A stretch of DNA of 64,000 nucleotides from Pseudonocardia oceani (lineage in GTDB: Bacteria > Actinomycetota > Actinomycetes > Mycobacteriales > Pseudonocardiaceae): NCBI RefSeq assembly GCF_019263585.2, contig NZ_JADQDF010000001.1, forward strand, positions 1,054,001-1,118,000. Reading direction: 5' to 3'. Position numbers and translations under genes: made by a program. Shown in pieces: positions 50,911 to 60,839 of this stretch; the stretch's first letter is position 1, and each line of letters begins with the position of its first letter. The notes under the pieces are model-generated. The model was not told the DNA's origin and did no database searches. It was given only the letters and a program-made list of their open reading frames with translations.

Positions 50911-52785
50911 GTGTCGGAGCAGCACACGACGGAGGACCAGGTAACCGGGACGACCCCGGCCCCGGACGAGCGGGGCGCGGCCCCCGACGAGGTGGGGACG
51001 GACGAACCCACGGTCGGCGTCGCGCACGCTGCGCCCGTCGAGGAGGCCGCCGCCGCCTCCGACGCCCCTTCGTCGGAGGTTCCTTCCTCGGAGACCCCTT
51101 CGTCGGAGACCCCGGCCGCCGATGCCCCGGCCCCAAAGGACCTTCCGATGGTGCCCGGTCCCCCGGCCCCCGCCGATCCGCCCGGCACGGCGCCCGCCGC
51201 GTCCACCCCGGCCCCTTCCGAGACTCCGGTCGACGCGGCGGGTGACGCCACCGCCGAGGTCCCTGCCGCCGAGGTCCCTGCCGCCGAGGTCCCTGCCGTC
51301 GCGCCCACCGAGACTCCCGCTGCGGACGCCGGTGACGAGGCCCCCGCCGCCGAGGCCGGCTCCGCCGCGTCGCTGCCGCGCCCGCCCGTCACCCCGGCGC
51401 CGTCCGCGCCGCAGCCGGGCTCCGCGCCCCGGCCCGCCCCGCCGCGCCCGGCGCCCCCGCGTCCCGGCCCGCCGCCCGCCGCCGCGCGCCCGGCCGCCCG
51501 GCCCGTGCCCGTCGCCGCGGCGGAGGCCGAGGTCGTGCCCGTCGCCCAGCCGTCGCCGGTCACGGCGGCGAGCAGCGACCCGTCGCGCTGGGGCCGCGTC
51601 GACGAGGAGGGCACCGTCTACCTGCGCACCGCCGACGGCGAGCGGGCCGTCGGCTCCTGGCAGGCCGGCGCCCCCGTCGAGGGTCTCGCGCACTTCGCCC
51701 GCCGCTTCGACGACGTGCTCACCGAGGTCGAGCTGCTCGTCGCCCGCCTGGGCGCGGGCGGCGGCGACCCCAAGCAGACCCTCACCGCGGCCCGCGGGCT
51801 GCGCGGCGGCCTCGACGAGGCGTCGATCGTCGGGGACGTGCCCGGCCTCGCCGCGCGGCTCGACGAGCTGATCGGGCTGGCCGAGCAGGCGGTCGCCGCG
51901 GCGCGCACGGCCCGCGACGAGCAGCGCGCGGCGGCCGTCGCGCGCAAGGAGGAACTGGCCTCCGAGGCCGAGGCACTCGCCCAGGAGGCGACGCAGTGGA
52001 AGCAGGCGGGCGACCGCTTCACCGCGATCCTCGACGAGTGGCGCACCATCCGCGGCATCGACCGCAAGACCGACGAGCAGCTGTGGAAGCGCTTCTCCAA
52101 GGCGCGTGAGGCGTTCAACCGCCGCCGCGGCTCGCACTTCGCCGACCTCGACCGCCAGCGCGGCGCCGCCCGCGCCCGCAAGGAGGAGCTGGCCGTCGAG
52201 GCCGAGAAGCTCGCCGGCTCCGACGACTGGGCACCCACCGCCGCCCGTTTCCGCGACCTGATGGCGGAGTGGAAGGCCGCGGGCCGCGCGCAGAAGGACA
52301 CCGACGACGCCCTGTGGCAGCGCTTCCGCTCCGCCCAGGACGCGTTCTTCGCCCGCCGCTCGGCCACCTTCGACGAGCGCGACGCCGAGTTCGCCGCGAA
52401 CGCGGAGGCGAAGAAGGCGCTGCTCGCCGAGGCCGAGAAGATCGACGTGTCCGACCCGACCGCCGCCCGCGCCGCCCTGCGCGGCTTCCAGGAGCGCTGG
52501 GAGGAGATCGGCAAGGTCCCCCGCGACGACATCCGGCCGCTGGAGGCCCGGATGCGCGCGGTCGAGGAGAAGGTGCGCGAGGCGGGCGACCGCCAGTGGC
52601 GGCGCACCGACCCCGAGGCCGAGGCCCGCGTCGCCCAGTTCCGCGACCGCGTCGCCCAGTTCGAGGCGCAGGCGGAGAAGGCCGAGGCGGCGGGCGACAA
52701 GCGGCGCGCGGAGCAGGCCCGCAGCCAGGCCGAGCAGTGGCGGGAGTGGCTGACGACCGCGGAGCAGGCGGTCCAGAGCCGCTGA
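50911..52785 (+). CDS. DUF349 coiled-coil protein with long Ala/Pro N-terminus (Rv2731-like)
   Basis: GTG 50911 follows AGGAGG perfectly. The 624-residue protein starts with ~215 residues of low-complexity Ala/Pro/Glu sequence including a repeated AAEVP pentapeptide, then a short beta domain (GRVDEEGTVYLRTADGERAV), and three DUF349 repeats (about 355-590), each with a W..aGdrFtailDeWrtirgid/k-type core: QWKQAGDRFTAILDEWRTIR, WAPTAARFRDLMAEWKAAGR and AALRGFQERWEEIGKVPRDD. The C-terminal helix is a coiled coil. M. tuberculosis Rv2731 occupies the same position. Its function is unknown; it is probably a scaffold or RNA-linked protein. Confidence 0.9.
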   Translation: MSEQHTTEDQVTGTTPAPDERGAAPDEVGTDEPTVGVAHAAPVEEAAAASDAPSSEVPSSETPSSETPAADAPAPKDLPMVPGPPAPADPPGTAPAASTPAPSETPVDAAGDATAEVPAAEVPAAEVPAVAPTETPAADAGDEAPAAEAGSAASLPRPPVTPAPSAPQPGSAPRPAPPRPAPPRPGPPPAAARPAARPVPVAAAEAEVVPVAQPSPVTAASSDPSRWGRVDEEGTVYLRTADGERAVGSWQAGAPVEGLAHFARRFDDVLTEVELLVARLGAGGGDPKQTLTAARGLRGGLDEASIVGDVPGLAARLDELIGLAEQAVAAARTARDEQRAAAVARKEELASEAEALAQEATQWKQAGDRFTAILDEWRTIRGIDRKTDEQLWKRFSKAREAFNRRRGSHFADLDRQRGAARARKEELAVEAEKLAGSDDWAPTAARFRDLMAEWKAAGRAQKDTDDALWQRFRSAQDAFFARRSATFDERDAEFAANAEAKKALLAEAEKIDVSDPTAARAALRGFQERWEEIGKVPRDDIRPLEARMRAVEEKVREAGDRQWRRTDPEAEARVAQFRDRVAQFEAQAEKAEAAGDKRRAEQARSQAEQWREWLTTAEQAVQSR

Positions 52786-52786
52786 A

Positions 52787-52847
52787 GATCACCGTCCGGG
52801 CAGCGGATCCGTCGATCCGCGTCGGTTCTGCTGCCCAGGCGGTGATC
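52787..52847. repeat. 61-bp palindromic repeat, copy 1
   Basis: The repeat starts with GATCACCG and ends with CGGTGATC, and contains a second arm pair GGGCAGC/GCTGCCC, so it can fold into one long hairpin. It begins one base after the DUF349 stop codon. Copy 2 (53783-53843) has identical length and similar arms on the other side of the nuclease-like gene. Confidence 0.65.
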
Positions 52848-52908
52848 ATGCTCCTCGGGTTGTCCGGAACGGCCGCGGCGGGCCCGCGCCCGGCGTCATT
52901 CTCACCGC

Positions 52909-53784
52909 ATGCGCAACCGTGCGGTGCACGACCTGCTGGCCCGCCAGGACGGCCTGATCACCCTCGCCCAGGCCGCTGACCGAGGGGTGTCGCCCGCCGC
53001 GGTGCAGCGGATGGCGCGCTCGGGCGAGTGGTCGCGCCTGGCACCGCGGGTCCTCCTGGCCGCCGGCCACCCGCGGACCGACGCGGTGCGGGTGCGGGCC
53101 GTCGGGCTGTGGGCCGGCACCGACTCCGCGGTGCACGGGCAGGCGGCGGCGTGGTGGCACGGCATGGACGTCGCGGCCCCGGCGGAGGTCGGGGTGACGG
53201 TGCCCCGCCGCCGCGCGCCCGTCGCCCCGCCCGGGGCCCGGGTGCGCCGCCGCGACCTGGACCCCGCCGACCGGATGCTCGACCGCGGGCTCTGGCTGAC
53301 CGCCGAGCCCCTCACCGCCCTCGAGACGGCGATCCGCGTGCGCGAGGGCTCGGCGTTCCTCGACCGCGCGCTCCAGCGGCACGTGCGGTTTCCCGCCGTG
53401 TACGCGGCGTACTGCCGCAAACTCGGCGCCGGGGGGTCCGCCGCGATCGCCGTGATGCTGACCGCGGCCGCCGACCGCGCAGACTCCGCGGCGGAGCGCC
53501 TGATGATCGCCCTCCTGCGCGGCGCGGGCCTGGGCGGCTGGGAGCACGGCGCGCCGTTCGGCCGGTGGACGATCGACTTCGCCTTCCATGAGGCCAAGCT
53601 GGCCATCGAGGTCGACGGGTGGGCCTGGCACGTCGACGTGACCCGGTTCCGCGCGGACCGGCACAAGGGCAACGCACTGCACCGCGGCGGCTGGGACCTG
53701 TTGCGGTTCACCTGGCACGACCTGACGCTGCGGCCGGGATACGTCCTCGCGGAGGTCCGGGCGGCCCTGCGGGCGGCGGCATGA
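52909..53784 (+). CDS. AbiEi-type HTH plus DUF559 nuclease-like protein
   Basis: The 291-residue protein has an N-terminal AbiEi-like HTH (LARQDGLITLAQAADRGVSP, AAVQRMARSGEWSRL) and a C-terminal DUF559/Vsr-like endonuclease-type domain (WTIDFAFHEAKLAIEVDGWA, FRADRHKGNALHRGGWDLLR), where the Asp-Glu-Lys pattern of the PD-(D/E)xK superfamily is visible. No partner AbiEii toxin is adjacent, so it is an orphan. It interrupts the conserved DUF349-membrane protein neighbourhood and lies between two palindromic repeats, indicating insertion. The start is ATG 52909. Its biological role is unknown. Confidence 0.8.
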   Translation: MRNRAVHDLLARQDGLITLAQAADRGVSPAAVQRMARSGEWSRLAPRVLLAAGHPRTDAVRVRAVGLWAGTDSAVHGQAAAWWHGMDVAAPAEVGVTVPRRRAPVAPPGARVRRRDLDPADRMLDRGLWLTAEPLTALETAIRVREGSAFLDRALQRHVRFPAVYAAYCRKLGAGGSAAIAVMLTAAADRADSAAERLMIALLRGAGLGGWEHGAPFGRWTIDFAFHEAKLAIEVDGWAWHVDVTRFRADRHKGNALHRGGWDLLRFTWHDLTLRPGYVLAEVRAALRAAA

Positions 53785-53843
53785 TCACCGCTTCGGCAGC
53801 GGACGCCACGGTTCCGCGAGGTTCCGCTGCCCGACCGGCGATC
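53783..53843. repeat. 61-bp palindromic repeat, copy 2
   Basis: It runs from GATCACCG to CGGCGATC with inner arms CGGCAGCGGA/TCCGCTGCCG-like, matching copy 1 in length and arm order while the loop differs. It overlaps the last two bases of the nuclease-like gene, supplying its stop codon, and ends 11 nt from the membrane protein's stop codon. Confidence 0.65.
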
Positions 53844-53853
53844 TTGAGGCGAC

Positions 53854-54318
53854 TCAGCGCCGCAGCGCGATCCGCGACCACGACGCCGCGAGCACCACCA
53901 TCGCCAGCACCGCCAGCACCATGCCGACGTGCGGGCCGGTGCCGCCGTCGGGCACCACCGTCTGTCGCGACCACACCGCCCACACCCCGGTGACGACGGA
54001 GATGCCGCTGCCCACCGCGCACACCCAGGCCAGCGCCCACCAGCGCGTCGGCAGGGCCAGGGCCGAGCCGAGGACGCCGAAGCCCACGGAGGTGAAGGTG
54101 AACAGCCGCGGCAGCACGCCGAGGTCGGGGGCGAGCCCGGCGAGGACCTGCCAGCCCAGCACGTCACCGGTCCACGGCAGGGCCAGCGAGCCGAGCACGA
54201 CCAGCACGGCGACGGCGACGGTGACCGCGGTGCCGCCCGGGTCGGTGCGCCGCTCCATCGTGCGGGCGATGCCGCGGAGCTCCGCGTCGAGGGCGGGGTC
54301 CGACGAGTGGTCGGTCAT
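53854..54318 (-). CDS. Four-helix membrane protein (Rv2732c-like)
   Basis: The 154-residue protein has four hydrophobic segments ([72 protein letters not shown]). It follows miaB with an ATGA overlap, as the conserved transmembrane protein Rv2732c follows miaB in M. tuberculosis. ATG 54318 is the start. The function is unknown. Acidic short N-terminus, Arg-rich C-terminus inside the cell. Confidence 0.82.
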   Translation of the reverse strand: MTDHSSDPALDAELRGIARTMERRTDPGGTAVTVAVAVLVVLGSLALPWTGDVLGWQVLAGLAPDLGVLPRLFTFTSVGFGVLGSALALPTRWWALAWVCAVGSGISVVTGVWAVWSRQTVVPDGGTGPHVGMVLAVLAMVVLAASWSRIALRR

Positions 54319-55769
54319 GACGTCTCTCCACATCCACCGGTGACCGGCGCGGGTGCGCCGAAGCCGGGGAGGCCCAGTACCGTGCCGCGCCGGACGCCCG
54401 CCTCGGACGCGTCGCCCGCGCGGGTCCTGCGGTGCGAGAGCAGCGGCGAGTCCGACACGAGGTGGTGCGGCGCGCCGTAGGTGACCTCCGCCTCGACGAC
54501 GTCGCCGGGGCGCACGTGGGTCTCCCCAGGCGTGAAGTGCACCAGACGCCCGTCGCGCGCGCGACCCGACAGCCGCTGGGTGGCGCTGTCCTTCTTGCCC
54601 TCGCCCGCGGCGACCAGCACCTCGACGACCCGGCCCTCCAGCGCGCGGTTGGCCGCCCAGGAGATCTCCTCCTGCAGCGCGACGAGCCGCATGTAGCGCT
54701 CCTGCACGACGGCCTTGGGCAGCTGGTCGGGCAGGTCGGCGGCGGGCGTGCCGGGGCGCTTGGAGTACTGGAAGGTGAAGGCCGAGGCGAACCGCGCCTG
54801 CGCGACGACGTCGAGCGTGGCCTGGAAGTCCTCTTCGGTCTCGCCGGGGAAGCCCACGATGATGTCGGTGGTGATCGCGGCGTCGGGCAGCGACGCACGC
54901 ACCTCGTCGATGATCGAGAGGTAGCGCGACGACCGGTACGAGCGGCGCATCGCCCGGAGCATCCGGTCGGAGCCCGACTGCAGCGGCATGTGCAGCTGGG
55001 GGCAGACGTTGGGCGTCTCGGCCATGGCCGCGATGACGTCGGAGGTGAAGTCGCGGGGGTGCGGCGAGGTGAAGCGGACGCGCTCGAGCCCGTCGATCGA
55101 CCCGCAGGCGCGCAGCAGCGAGGCGAAGGCACCGCGGTCGCCGAACTCCACCCCGTAGGCGTTGACGTTCTGGCCCAACAGCGTCACCTCGAGCACGCCG
55201 TCGGCGGCCAGGGACCGCACCTCGGCGAGCACGTCACCGGGGCGGCGGTCCTTCTCGGTGCCGCGCAGCGCGGGGACGATGCAGAACGTGCAGGTGTTGT
55301 TGCAGCCGACCGAGATCGAGACCCAGCCCGCGTAGGTGCTCTCGCGGCGCGCGGGCAGCGTGGAGGGGAAGACCTCCAGCGACTCGGCGATCTCGACCTG
55401 CGCCTCGGCGTTGTGCCGCGCGCGCTCCAGCAGGACCGGCAGCGCGTGCACGTTGTGCGTGCCGAACACGACGTCGACCCAGGGCGCGCGGCGCACGATC
55501 TCCGCGCGGTCCTTCTGGGCGAGGCAGCCGCCGACGGCGATCTGCATGCCGGGGCGGTCGCGCTTGACGGGCGCGAGGTGGCTGAGGTTGCCGTAGAGGC
55601 GGTTGTCGGCGTTCTCGCGCACGGCGCAGGTGTTGAACACGACGACGTCGGCGCCGTCGTCGGTGGCCGAGCGGGTGTAGCCGGCGGACTCGAGGAGCCC
55701 GGCCATCCGCTCGGAGTCGTGCACGTTCATCTGGCAGCCGTACGTGCGGACGGTGTAGCTGAGACTCAC
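54315..55769 (-). CDS. miaB: tRNA-2-methylthio-N6-dimethylallyladenosine synthase MiaB
   Basis: The 484-residue methylthiotransferase has the N-terminal cluster cysteines ([20 protein letters not shown]), the radical SAM motif CNNTCTFC, and a TRAM domain near 385-440. It converts i6A37 to ms2i6A37 in tRNA, needing two 4Fe-4S clusters and SAM. The start is the ATG at 55769; the C-terminal extension of about 40 residues after TRAM is Gly/Ala rich. Partner MiaA is encoded 4 kb away. Confidence 0.97.
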   Translation of the reverse strand: MSLSYTVRTYGCQMNVHDSERMAGLLESAGYTRSATDDGADVVVFNTCAVRENADNRLYGNLSHLAPVKRDRPGMQIAVGGCLAQKDRAEIVRRAPWVDVVFGTHNVHALPVLLERARHNAEAQVEIAESLEVFPSTLPARRESTYAGWVSISVGCNNTCTFCIVPALRGTEKDRRPGDVLAEVRSLAADGVLEVTLLGQNVNAYGVEFGDRGAFASLLRACGSIDGLERVRFTSPHPRDFTSDVIAAMAETPNVCPQLHMPLQSGSDRMLRAMRRSYRSSRYLSIIDEVRASLPDAAITTDIIVGFPGETEEDFQATLDVVAQARFASAFTFQYSKRPGTPAADLPDQLPKAVVQERYMRLVALQEEISWAANRALEGRVVEVLVAAGEGKKDSATQRLSGRARDGRLVHFTPGETHVRPGDVVEAEVTYGAPHHLVSDSPLLSHRRTRAGDASEAGVRRGTVLGLPGFGAPAPVTGGCGETS

Positions 55770-55828
55770 TCCTGCAGGGTAGGCCGCCGCGGCTCGACCT
55801 CCCGGTCCGGGACCGGCAGGATGCGCCC

Positions 55829-56794
55829 ATGGCGGGGGCGATCACGCGTCGGGCCGTGCTGGCCGCGCTCGCCGCGGCGGGCGCGGTGGGGGTCCTGCCC
55901 GGCTGCGCCGCCCCGTTCGCGCAGGCCCGGCTGCGTCTGGCCACCGGGTCCGCGCGCGGCGTCTACTACAGCCTGGGCACGGCGCTGGGGAGGGCATGGG
56001 AGTCGGAGCTCGGCCTGGAGCGCCCGCCCGTGGTGCTCAGCACCGCGGGCTCGGTGCAGAACGTGTCGATGCTCGCGGCGGACGACGCCGACGTCGTGTT
56101 CAGCCAGGTCGACGCCGCGGCCGAGCAGCTGGCCGGCACCGCAGCCGACGACGCGGACGCCCCCCGCGCCCTGGCCCGCATCTACGACGACGTGCTGCAC
56201 GTCGTCGTCCCCGCCGCCTCGGCGATCACGACGGTCTCCGGCCTGCGCGGCGCCCGGGTGTCGGTGGGGGCGGCCGACTCGGGGGTGTCGGTCGTGGCCC
56301 GCCGCATCCTCGACGCCGCCGCGCTGGGCGCCGCCGACGTCCAGGCCACCCAGCTGGGCCTCGACGACTCGGTCGAGGCGATGGCCGCGGGCTCCATCGA
56401 CGCCTTCTTCTGGTCCGGCGGCCTGCCGACGCCCGCCGTCGAGCAGCTGGCCGGCACGCTGCCGATCCGGCTGCTCGACCTCACCGAGGACGGCGTGCTC
56501 GACGTCGTCCGCGCCCGCTACCCCGTCTACGCCCCCGGCACCGTCCCCGCACTGAGCTACGCCGGCATCGCGACGCCGGTCACGACGATGCTGGTGCGCA
56601 ACCTGCTGCTGGTGGCCGCGTCGATGCCCGACGACTTCGCCGAGGCGCTGGTCCGGGTGCTGTTCACCGAGCAGGAGCAGCTCGCCCGGGCCGGTCCGGC
56701 GGCGCTGACGATCGACCCCCGGGCCGCGATCGGCACCGAGCCGTTGCTGCTGCATCCCGGCGCGGAGCGGTTCTACCGGTCGCAGCGGGACTGA
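55829..56794 (+). CDS. TAXI-type TRAP transporter substrate-binding lipoprotein
   Basis: The 321-residue protein has a Tat/Sec-like start [20 protein letters not shown] with a lipobox LPGC, so it is probably a membrane-anchored lipoprotein. [20 protein letters not shown] and [18 protein letters not shown] are the TAXI-family (TRAP-associated extracytoplasmic immunogenic) core. These bind carboxylates or glutamate/glutamine for TRAP transport, but no TRAP membrane genes are near, so it may sense rather than transport. It is convergent with the histidine kinase gene, for which it could act as sensor partner (inference). Confidence 0.88.
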   Translation: MAGAITRRAVLAALAAAGAVGVLPGCAAPFAQARLRLATGSARGVYYSLGTALGRAWESELGLERPPVVLSTAGSVQNVSMLAADDADVVFSQVDAAAEQLAGTAADDADAPRALARIYDDVLHVVVPAASAITTVSGLRGARVSVGAADSGVSVVARRILDAAALGAADVQATQLGLDDSVEAMAAGSIDAFFWSGGLPTPAVEQLAGTLPIRLLDLTEDGVLDVVRARYPVYAPGTVPALSYAGIATPVTTMLVRNLLLVAASMPDDFAEALVRVLFTEQEQLARAGPAALTIDPRAAIGTEPLLLHPGAERFYRSQRD

Positions 56795-56861
56795 CCCGCG
56801 ACGGCGGCGGCCGCCGCGGCGTGCCGGGCGTCGACCTCCTCCGCCGTGCGGTGCACCGACC

Positions 56862-58238
56862 TCAGGCCCGCGGCAGCCGTGCGGTCACCCGCAGGCCGCC
56901 GCCGGGAGGCAGGTCCAGGCCCAGCTCCCCGCCCCCGAGCTCGACGGTGCGTGCGGCGATGGCCAGCCCCAGCCCCGAGCCCTCGGTGTTGATCCGGCCG
57001 GGGCTGCGCCAGAAGCGGTCGGTGGCGCGCTCCAGCTCGTCGGGGGCGAGGCCCGGGCCGGTGTCGCGGACGGCGATCTCCACCTGCCCGTCGACGACCG
57101 CGGTGCGCACCCGCACCGTGCCGCCGGGCGGCGTGAACTTCACCGCGTTGTCGAGCACCGCGTCCAGCACGGTCTCGACCGCACCCTCCGGCCCGATCGC
57201 CCGCAGCCCGCGGGTGCCCTCGCGGACCAGGTGCAGGCCGCTGTGCTCGGCGAGCGGGCGCCAGGCCTCCAGCCGGTCGTCGACGCCGGCGTCGATCCCG
57301 ATCGGGACCACCGCGCGGGTCCGCTCGGCGCGGGCGAGCGCCAGCAGCCCGTCGAGCAGCGTGGAGAGGCGCTCGGCCTCCTCCAGCGCGGCCACGTGGT
57401 CGTCGGCGGCGTCGTCGGCGACGTGGCCGTGCAGGTTGGACAGGCGCAGCCGCAGCGCGGTGAGCGGGTTGCGCAGCTGGTGGCTGGCGTCGGCGACGAA
57501 CGCGCGCTGCGCCGAGTAGGCCTGCGTCACCTGCTCGGCCATGCGGTCGAACGACACCGACAGCCGGCGCAGCTCGGGCGGGCCGGAGCCGTCGGCGACC
57601 GGGTCGGGCCGCTCCCCCGCCAGCACGGCGGCGGCGACGCGGCCGGTGCCCTCGTCGAGGCGGCGCACCGGGCGCAGGATCCAGCGCACCACCGGCAGCG
57701 CGACGAGCACGCCGACGGCCAGCGCGACGAGCGCCGCGGCGGCCACCAGCGACCAGGTGCGCAGCTCGTCGGCGCGGACCGCGGCGGTCGAGGAGATCGT
57801 GACGACGACCCCGCGCACCTCGGTGTCGGCCAGCACCGGCTCGGCGAGCACCATCGGCCGGTCGTCCCAGGGCAGCAGCAGCGGGTAGGGCTTGGACGGC
57901 TGGCGGGCCAGCGCCAGCACCACGCGCTCGCGCCCGTCCTCGTCGAGCACCGGGGCGGGCGTGCGGGAGGCGACCACGGGCTCGCCGGTGGCGTCGAGCA
58001 CCAGCACGGCGTCGCCGTAGACCTCGTCGTAGCGGCGCAGCGCGGCAGCGAGCTGGGAGGTGTCGGCCTCGGTGAGCGGGCGCTCGGCCGACGAGGCGTA
58101 GTAGATGGTGTCGATGAGGCGCCGGGTGAAGAGGTCCTGCTGGGCGGCCGCGGCGCTGGCCAGGGCGAGCGGCACCCCCAGGCCGGCGGCGAGCAGCCCC
58201 ACGACCATGACCATGATCACGAGCAGGCGCGTGCCCAC
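56862..58238 (-). CDS. Sensor histidine kinase
   Basis: The 458-residue protein has two membrane helices (about 5-30 and 150-175) around a sensor domain, a HAMP linker, the H box [20 protein letters not shown] with the phospho-accepting His, the N box [13 protein letters not shown]1 VRDTGPGLA and G2 [10 protein letters not shown]. It starts 3 nt after the response regulator ends, so they form one operon. Signals are unknown; adjacency to the TAXI lipoprotein and the glutamate uptake operon suggests small carboxylates. TM assignments are by hydrophobicity. Confidence 0.95.
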   Translation of the reverse strand: MGTRLLVIMVMVVGLLAAGLGVPLALASAAAAQQDLFTRRLIDTIYYASSAERPLTEADTSQLAAALRRYDEVYGDAVLVLDATGEPVVASRTPAPVLDEDGRERVVLALARQPSKPYPLLLPWDDRPMVLAEPVLADTEVRGVVVTISSTAAVRADELRTWSLVAAAALVALAVGVLVALPVVRWILRPVRRLDEGTGRVAAAVLAGERPDPVADGSGPPELRRLSVSFDRMAEQVTQAYSAQRAFVADASHQLRNPLTALRLRLSNLHGHVADDAADDHVAALEEAERLSTLLDGLLALARAERTRAVVPIGIDAGVDDRLEAWRPLAEHSGLHLVREGTRGLRAIGPEGAVETVLDAVLDNAVKFTPPGGTVRVRTAVVDGQVEIAVRDTGPGLAPDELERATDRFWRSPGRINTEGSGLGLAIAARTVELGGGELGLDLPPGGGLRVTARLPRA

Positions 58239-58241
58239 GGG

Positions 58242-58919
58242 TCAGTCCGATCCCGGGAGCCCGAGGCGGTACCCGACGCCGCGGACGGTCTGCACGAGCT
58301 CGGGGCGCCCGAGCTTGGTGCGCAGCGTGGCCACGTGGACGTCGAGCGTCCGGTTGGCCCCCGCCCAGCTGCGCCCCCACACCTCGGCGACGATCCGGCT
58401 GCGCGTGCACACCGCCCCGCCCGAGCTGGCCAGCAGCGCGAGCACCTGGAACTCCTTGCGCGTGAGCGTGACCGGGCGGCCCGACACCGTGACCGCGTGC
58501 CGGGTGAGGTCGACGCTCACGCCGTCGAGCTCCACGACGTCCGGCGTCCCGTCGACGGTGGCCTCGGCGCGGCGGCGCCGGTACACCGCGTGCACCCGCG
58601 CCACGAGCTCGCCGATGTCGTAGGGCTTGACGATGTAGTCGTCGGCGCCGGAGTGCAGGCCCAGGATGCGGTCGTCGACCTCCCCGCGCGCGGACACCAC
58701 GATCACCGGCACCCCGCTCACGGCGCGGATCTCGCGGCACACGTCGACCCCGTCGACGTCGGGCAGGCCGAGGTCGAGCAGCACCACGTCGACGCCGGCC
58801 AGGTGCTCGACGGCGCCGCGCCCCCGCGCGAGCCGCGCGGTCGTCATCCCGTGCCGGTGCAGGGCGGGGCGGAGCGCGGCCGCGATGCGGTCGTCGTCCT
58901 CCACGAGCAGGATGTGCAC
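58242..58919 (-). CDS. OmpR/PhoB-type response regulator
   Basis: The 225-residue protein has a receiver with VEDDDR, the phospho-acceptor Asp in [20 protein letters not shown] and [16 protein letters not shown], followed by a winged helix with [20 protein letters not shown]. It is the first gene of the kinase operon and divergent from gluA, 117 nt away. Its likely targets include the divergent gluABCD promoter; candidate sites are listed separately. Confidence 0.95.
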   Translation of the reverse strand: MHILLVEDDDRIAAALRPALHRHGMTTARLARGRGAVEHLAGVDVVLLDLGLPDVDGVDVCREIRAVSGVPVIVVSARGEVDDRILGLHSGADDYIVKPYDIGELVARVHAVYRRRRAEATVDGTPDVVELDGVSVDLTRHAVTVSGRPVTLTRKEFQVLALLASSGGAVCTRSRIVAEVWGRSWAGANRTLDVHVATLRTKLGRPELVQTVRGVGYRLGLPGSD

Positions 58920-58937
58920 CGGCCCAGCATCCCCGAG

Positions 58938-58970
58938 AACGATCTCGTTATGGGAGCGAAACCCTATGGG
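58938..58970. promoter_or_regulatory. Candidate response-regulator site between regulator and gluA
   Basis: The perfect 12-bp palindrome AACGATCTCGTT-like arm pair (AACGA/TCGTT, 58938-58949) runs into two direct repeats TATGGG at 58949-58954 and 58965-58970, 16 bp apart. It is the only patterned segment in this 117-nt divergent gap. OmpR-type regulators bind direct repeats about 10-11 bp apart, so this spacing is not typical. Confidence 0.3.
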
Positions 58971-59036
58971 TCCCCCAAGATGCTGGACTGTGCTGTCCGA
59001 TCCGCCCTAGCGTCCCGCCATGCTCGGAGGCCACGC

Positions 59037-59786
59037 ATGACCACAGCCGGCACGCCCATGATCAGGATGGCGGCCGTCGACAAGCACTTCGGCGACCTCC
59101 ACGTCCTGCGCGACATCAACCTCGAGGTCGAGCCGGGCCAGGTCGTGGTGGTCCTCGGACCGTCCGGTTCCGGCAAGTCGACGCTGTGCCGCACGATCAA
59201 CCGCCTGGAGCCGATCGACTCCGGCACGATCCAGGTCGACGGCACCGACCTGCCGGCCGAGGGCAAGGCGCTGGCCGGCCTGCGCGCCGACGTCGGCATG
59301 GTGTTCCAGAGCTTCAACCTCTTCGCCCACAAGACGATCCTCGAGAACGTCACGCTCGCGCCGCTCAAGGTGCGGAAGACCAACAAGGCGGAGGCGGAGA
59401 AGAACGGGCTCGCGCTCCTGGAGCGCGTCGGCATCGCCAACCAGAAGGACAAGTACCCCGCCCAGCTCTCGGGCGGGCAGCAGCAGCGCGCCGCGATCGC
59501 CCGCGCGCTGGCGATGAAGCCCAAGGTCATGCTGTTCGACGAGCCCACCTCGGCGCTCGACCCGGAGATGGTCAACGAGGTGCTCGACGTCATGACCACC
59601 CTCGCCAAGGAGGGCATGACGATGCTCGTGGTCACCCACGAGATGGGCTTCGCCCGCCGGGCCGCGCACCGCGTCGTGTTCATGTCCGACGGCGAGATCG
59701 TCGAGGACGCCGCCCCGGAGACCTTCTTCTCCCATCCCACGTCGGATCGCGCCAAGGACTTCCTCGGCAAGATCCTGACCCACTAG
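59037..59786 (+). CDS. gluA: Glutamate ABC transporter ATP-binding protein
   Basis: ATG 59037 follows GGAGG. The 249-residue ATPase has Walker [11 protein letters not shown]-loop FQSFNLF, signature LSGGQQQR, Walker B VMLFDEP and H-loop VVTHEM, as in polar amino-acid uptake ATPases. With GluB, GluC and GluD it imports glutamate. It starts the gluABCD operon. The [15 protein letters not shown] segment is typical of the GluA/GlnQ group. Confidence 0.95.
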   Translation: MTTAGTPMIRMAAVDKHFGDLHVLRDINLEVEPGQVVVVLGPSGSGKSTLCRTINRLEPIDSGTIQVDGTDLPAEGKALAGLRADVGMVFQSFNLFAHKTILENVTLAPLKVRKTNKAEAEKNGLALLERVGIANQKDKYPAQLSGGQQQRAAIARALAMKPKVMLFDEPTSALDPEMVNEVLDVMTTLAKEGMTMLVVTHEMGFARRAAHRVVFMSDGEIVEDAAPETFFSHPTSDRAKDFLGKILTH

Positions 59787-59823
59787 TCGCTCGTACGTTC
59801 CCCGACGGAAGGACCCGCTCCAG

Positions 59824-60714
59824 ATGCGCCTCTCCACCCTCACGAAGGTCGCGGCCGTCGTCGCGGCCGTCGTCCTCACGGCCACCGCCTGCGGTGGCTC
59901 GTCGCCCGAGAGCGGTGACGGCCCCCCGGTCGCCGACGCCCCGACGTTCGAGGCCGGCACCACGATGGCCCGGCTGGCCGAGGCGGGCGCGCTCCGCGTC
60001 GGCACCAAGTTCGACCAGCCGGGCTTCGGCCTGCAGGGCCTGGACGGCACCCCCACCGGCTTCGACGTCGAGATCGCCAAGATCATCGCGGCGGGCCTGG
60101 GCATCGCGCCCGACGGCATCACCTACACCGAGGCGCCGTCCGCGCTGCGCGAGGAGGTCCTCGAGACCGACCGCGTCGACATCGTCGCCGCCACCTACAC
60201 CATCAACGACGCCCGCAAGGAGCGCATCAGCTTCGCGGGGCCGTACTACGAGGCCGGCCAGACCCTGATGATCCGCAGCGACTACACCGCGGTCACCGAC
60301 AAGGAGTCGCTCCGCGCCTCCGGGGCCCGGGTGTGCACCGTGGCCGGGTCCACCCCCGAGGCCCAGATCGCGGAGTTCATCGACCCGTCCCAGCTGACGA
60401 CGTTCGACGTCTACAGCAAGTGCGCCGACGCGCTGCGCACCAACCAGGTCGACGTCGTCACGACCGACAACGTCATCCTGACCGGCTTCGTGGCCGACAG
60501 CGAGGGCGCCTTCAAGCTGACCGGCGAGTCCTTCACCCAGGAGCCCTACGGCATCGGCATCACCAAGGGCGACGTGGCGTTCTGCGAGTTCATCAACACG
60601 ACGCTGCAGGCCGCTGCCGCGGACGGCAGCTACGCGGAGGCCTGGGAGTCCACCGCAGGCGAGATCTCCGGGGAGCCCGCTCCCGAGCTGCCCGCAGCCG
60701 CCGCCTGCAGCTGA
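59824..60714 (+). CDS. gluB: Glutamate-binding lipoprotein
   Basis: The 296-residue binding protein has a lipoprotein signal (VAAVVAAVVLTATAC with the lipobox Cys), then the SBP family 3 pattern FDQPGFGLQGLDGTPTGFDV, EVLETDRVDIVAATYTINDA and RKERISFAGPYYEAGQTLMI. It captures glutamate outside the membrane. Its stop lies in the first of three tandem 16-bp repeats followed by a strong hairpin before gluC, which likely keeps gluB expression above the permease genes. Confidence 0.95.
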   Translation: MRLSTLTKVAAVVAAVVLTATACGGSSPESGDGPPVADAPTFEAGTTMARLAEAGALRVGTKFDQPGFGLQGLDGTPTGFDVEIAKIIAAGLGIAPDGITYTEAPSALREEVLETDRVDIVAATYTINDARKERISFAGPYYEAGQTLMIRSDYTAVTDKESLRASGARVCTVAGSTPEAQIAEFIDPSQLTTFDVYSKCADALRTNQVDVVTTDNVILTGFVADSEGAFKLTGESFTQEPYGIGITKGDVAFCEFINTTLQAAAADGSYAEAWESTAGEISGEPAPELPAAAACS

Positions 60715-60756
60715 TCACCGCCTGAGCTGATCACCGCCTGAGCTGATCACCGCCTG
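60709..60756 (+). repeat. Three tandem 16-bp units at the gluB end
   Basis: AGCTGATCACCGCCTG occurs three times head to tail with no mismatches (60709-60724, 60725-60740, 60741-60756). The first copy carries the gluB stop codon TGA, and each later copy repeats it. The GATCACCG core is shared with the 61-bp palindromes around 52.8 and 53.8 kb. Confidence 0.85.
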
Positions 60757-60761
60757 AACGT

Positions 60762-60804
60762 CGTCGGGGACGTCGACCGCCCTACCGGGTCGGCGTCCCC
60801 GACG
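60762..60804 (+). terminator. gluB-gluC intercistronic hairpin
   Basis: CGTCGGGGACG (60762-60772) pairs with CGTCCCCGACG (60794-60804), extended inwards by TCGACC/GGTCGG, for about 17 bp with one wobble. It lies 36 nt before the gluC start with no T-run. It probably acts as a partial terminator or mRNA-stabilising stem that favours gluB over gluCD. Confidence 0.7.
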
Positions 60805-60839
60805 TGCTGTGCGGGCCCCATCGAACCAGGAGGACCGGC

